Shown: one piece after another, positions 5,372 through 6,084 of the stretch | Layout of the letters: each line of letters opens with the position of its first letter | Position numbering within the stretch: the stretch's first letter is position 1 | Assembly: GCA_934371915.1 (NCBI GenBank) | Contig: CAKROE010000117.1 | Coordinates: forward strand, 1 to 6,084 | Length of the DNA: 6,084 bases | Direction: 5' to 3' | From: an uncultured Blautia sp. | Lineage (GTDB): Bacteria > Bacillota > Clostridia > Lachnospirales > Lachnospiraceae | Notes under the pieces: generated by a model | What the model saw: the letters and a program-made list of their open reading frames with translations, nothing else | What the model was told of the DNA's origin: nothing | Databases searched by the model: none | Program-made: the position numbers and the translations under genes

Positions 5372-6084
5372 ATGTCTTATGTAACAGAAACCTTGTCCAA
5401 CCTGATCCATCAGACTGCATTCTTCAGCCTCACATGGGGAAACTACCTGATGATCGCGGTGGCGTGTGTATTCTTATTCCTTGCTATCAAAAAAGGATTT
5501 GAACCGCTTCTTCTGGTTCCGATCGCTTTTGGTATGCTTCTGGTAAATATCTACCCGGACATTATGGCAAATCCGGAAGACATGTCCAACGGTGTTGGTG
5601 GTCTTCTGCATTACTTCTACCTGCTTGATGAATGGAGTATCCTTCCATCCCTGATCTTCATGGGTGTTGGTGCGATGACAGACTTCGGTCCGCTGATTGC
5701 CAATCCGAAGAGTTTCCTTCTCGGAGCAGCTGCACAGCTTGGTATCTACATTGCTTACTTCCTTGCAATCTTCCTTGGATTCAACGGAAAAGCAGCAGCA
5801 GCAATTTCCATCATCGGCGGCGCAGATGGTCCTACCTCCATTTTCCTTGCCGGAAAGCTCGGACAGACCACATTAATGGGACCGATCGCGGTGGCGGCAT
5901 ATTCTTATATGTCACTGGTTCCGATCATTCAGCCACCAATCATGAAACTCTGTACTACAGAGAAAGAACGTAAAATCAAAATGGATCAGCTTCGTCCGGT
6001 AAGCAAACTGGAAAAAATTCTTTTCCCGATCGTAATCACTATCGTTGTATGCTTACTGCTTCCTACAACAGCTCCGCTGGTAGG
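5372..6084 (+). CDS. oadB: Sodium ion-translocating decarboxylase beta subunit (OadB/MmdB/GcdB), 3' end missing
   Basis: The beta subunit is the integral membrane pump: it decarboxylates carboxybiotin and moves Na+ outward, taking up a proton. The frame is open from ATG 5372 to the window edge: 237 complete codons with no stop, about 60% of the usual 370-430 residues. Visible landmarks: hydrophobic helices around 25-40 and 46-61, MGVGAMTDFGPLIANPKSF (97-115), a hydrophobic helix 116-137, the hallmark GGADGPTSIF (149-158), and AYSYMSLVPIIQPPIM (176-191), followed by a charged cytoplasmic loop and a helix 215-230. Asp152 in GGADGPT and the Tyr/Ser in AYSYM match positions tied to Na+ and H+ transport in Klebsiella OadB. 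The ribosome binding site GGGAGG (5359-5364) stands seven bases before the start, 16 bases after the carrier stop. The missing part holds the second half of the Na+ path. The symbol follows the family, not a proven substrate. Confidence 0.95.
   Translation, partial: MSYVTETLSNLIHQTAFFSLTWGNYLMIAVACVFLFLAIKKGFEPLLLVPIAFGMLLVNIYPDIMANPEDMSNGVGGLLHYFYLLDEWSILPSLIFMGVGAMTDFGPLIANPKSFLLGAAAQLGIYIAYFLAIFLGFNGKAAAAISIIGGADGPTSIFLAGKLGQTTLMGPIAVAAYSYMSLVPIIQPPIMKLCTTEKERKIKMDQLRPVSKLEKILFPIVITIVVCLLLPTTAPLV

Noticed and set aside
5632..5973. Plus-strand open frame of 113 codons
   Set aside because: It lies in another frame within the beta-subunit gene, whose own frame is unbroken and carries GGADGPTSIF; the product is an unlikely Arg/Ser/Cys/His-rich sequence.

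Overview
The window reads as a chromosomal segment of a Gram-positive anaerobe, most likely a Clostridia member of the Lachnospiraceae type. This is inferred from the moderate-to-low GC content, strong AGGAGG/GAGGTG ribosome binding sites, the ScpB and DacF-like sequences, and a CoA-type sodium-pump decarboxylase cluster. No RNA gene, CRISPR array, insertion sequence or phage gene is visible. All six genes lie on the + strand.

Region 1 (1-2598) is a housekeeping block. It starts with the 3' part of scpB (chromosome condensation, cut by the window edge). Next is a cytoplasmic zinc-dependent phospholipase C family protein of unknown role (442-1236). A secreted penicillin-binding D-Ala-D-Ala carboxypeptidase follows (1298-2536). 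Gaps of about 60 bases and the absence of internal terminators suggest shared transcription. The block closes with a strong intrinsic terminator (2567-2598).

Region 2 (2599-2767) is a regulatory gap. It holds a good sigma-A promoter (TTGAAA, 17 nt, TACAAT), two small inverted repeats at and upstream of the -35 box, and an A+T-rich leader of about 50 nt.

Region 3 (2768-6084, continuing past the window) is an operon for a biotin-dependent, membrane-bound, sodium-translocating decarboxylase. Its genes are a crotonase-fold acyl-CoA carboxyltransferase, an OadG-family membrane subunit with an extra extracytoplasmic domain, a small biotin carrier, and the beta-subunit sodium pump (3' end missing). 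In this family the carboxyltransferase moves CO2 from a CoA-linked malonate-type acid to biotin. The carrier takes carboxybiotin to the membrane. The beta subunit releases CO2 and exports Na+, so decarboxylation energy becomes a sodium gradient. The substrate (methylmalonyl-CoA, glutaconyl-CoA, malonyl-CoA or other) cannot be fixed from the sequence. The carboxyltransferase departs from the usual active-site motifs, and this is the most interesting point in the window. The overall architecture is a known one, not a wholly new system.
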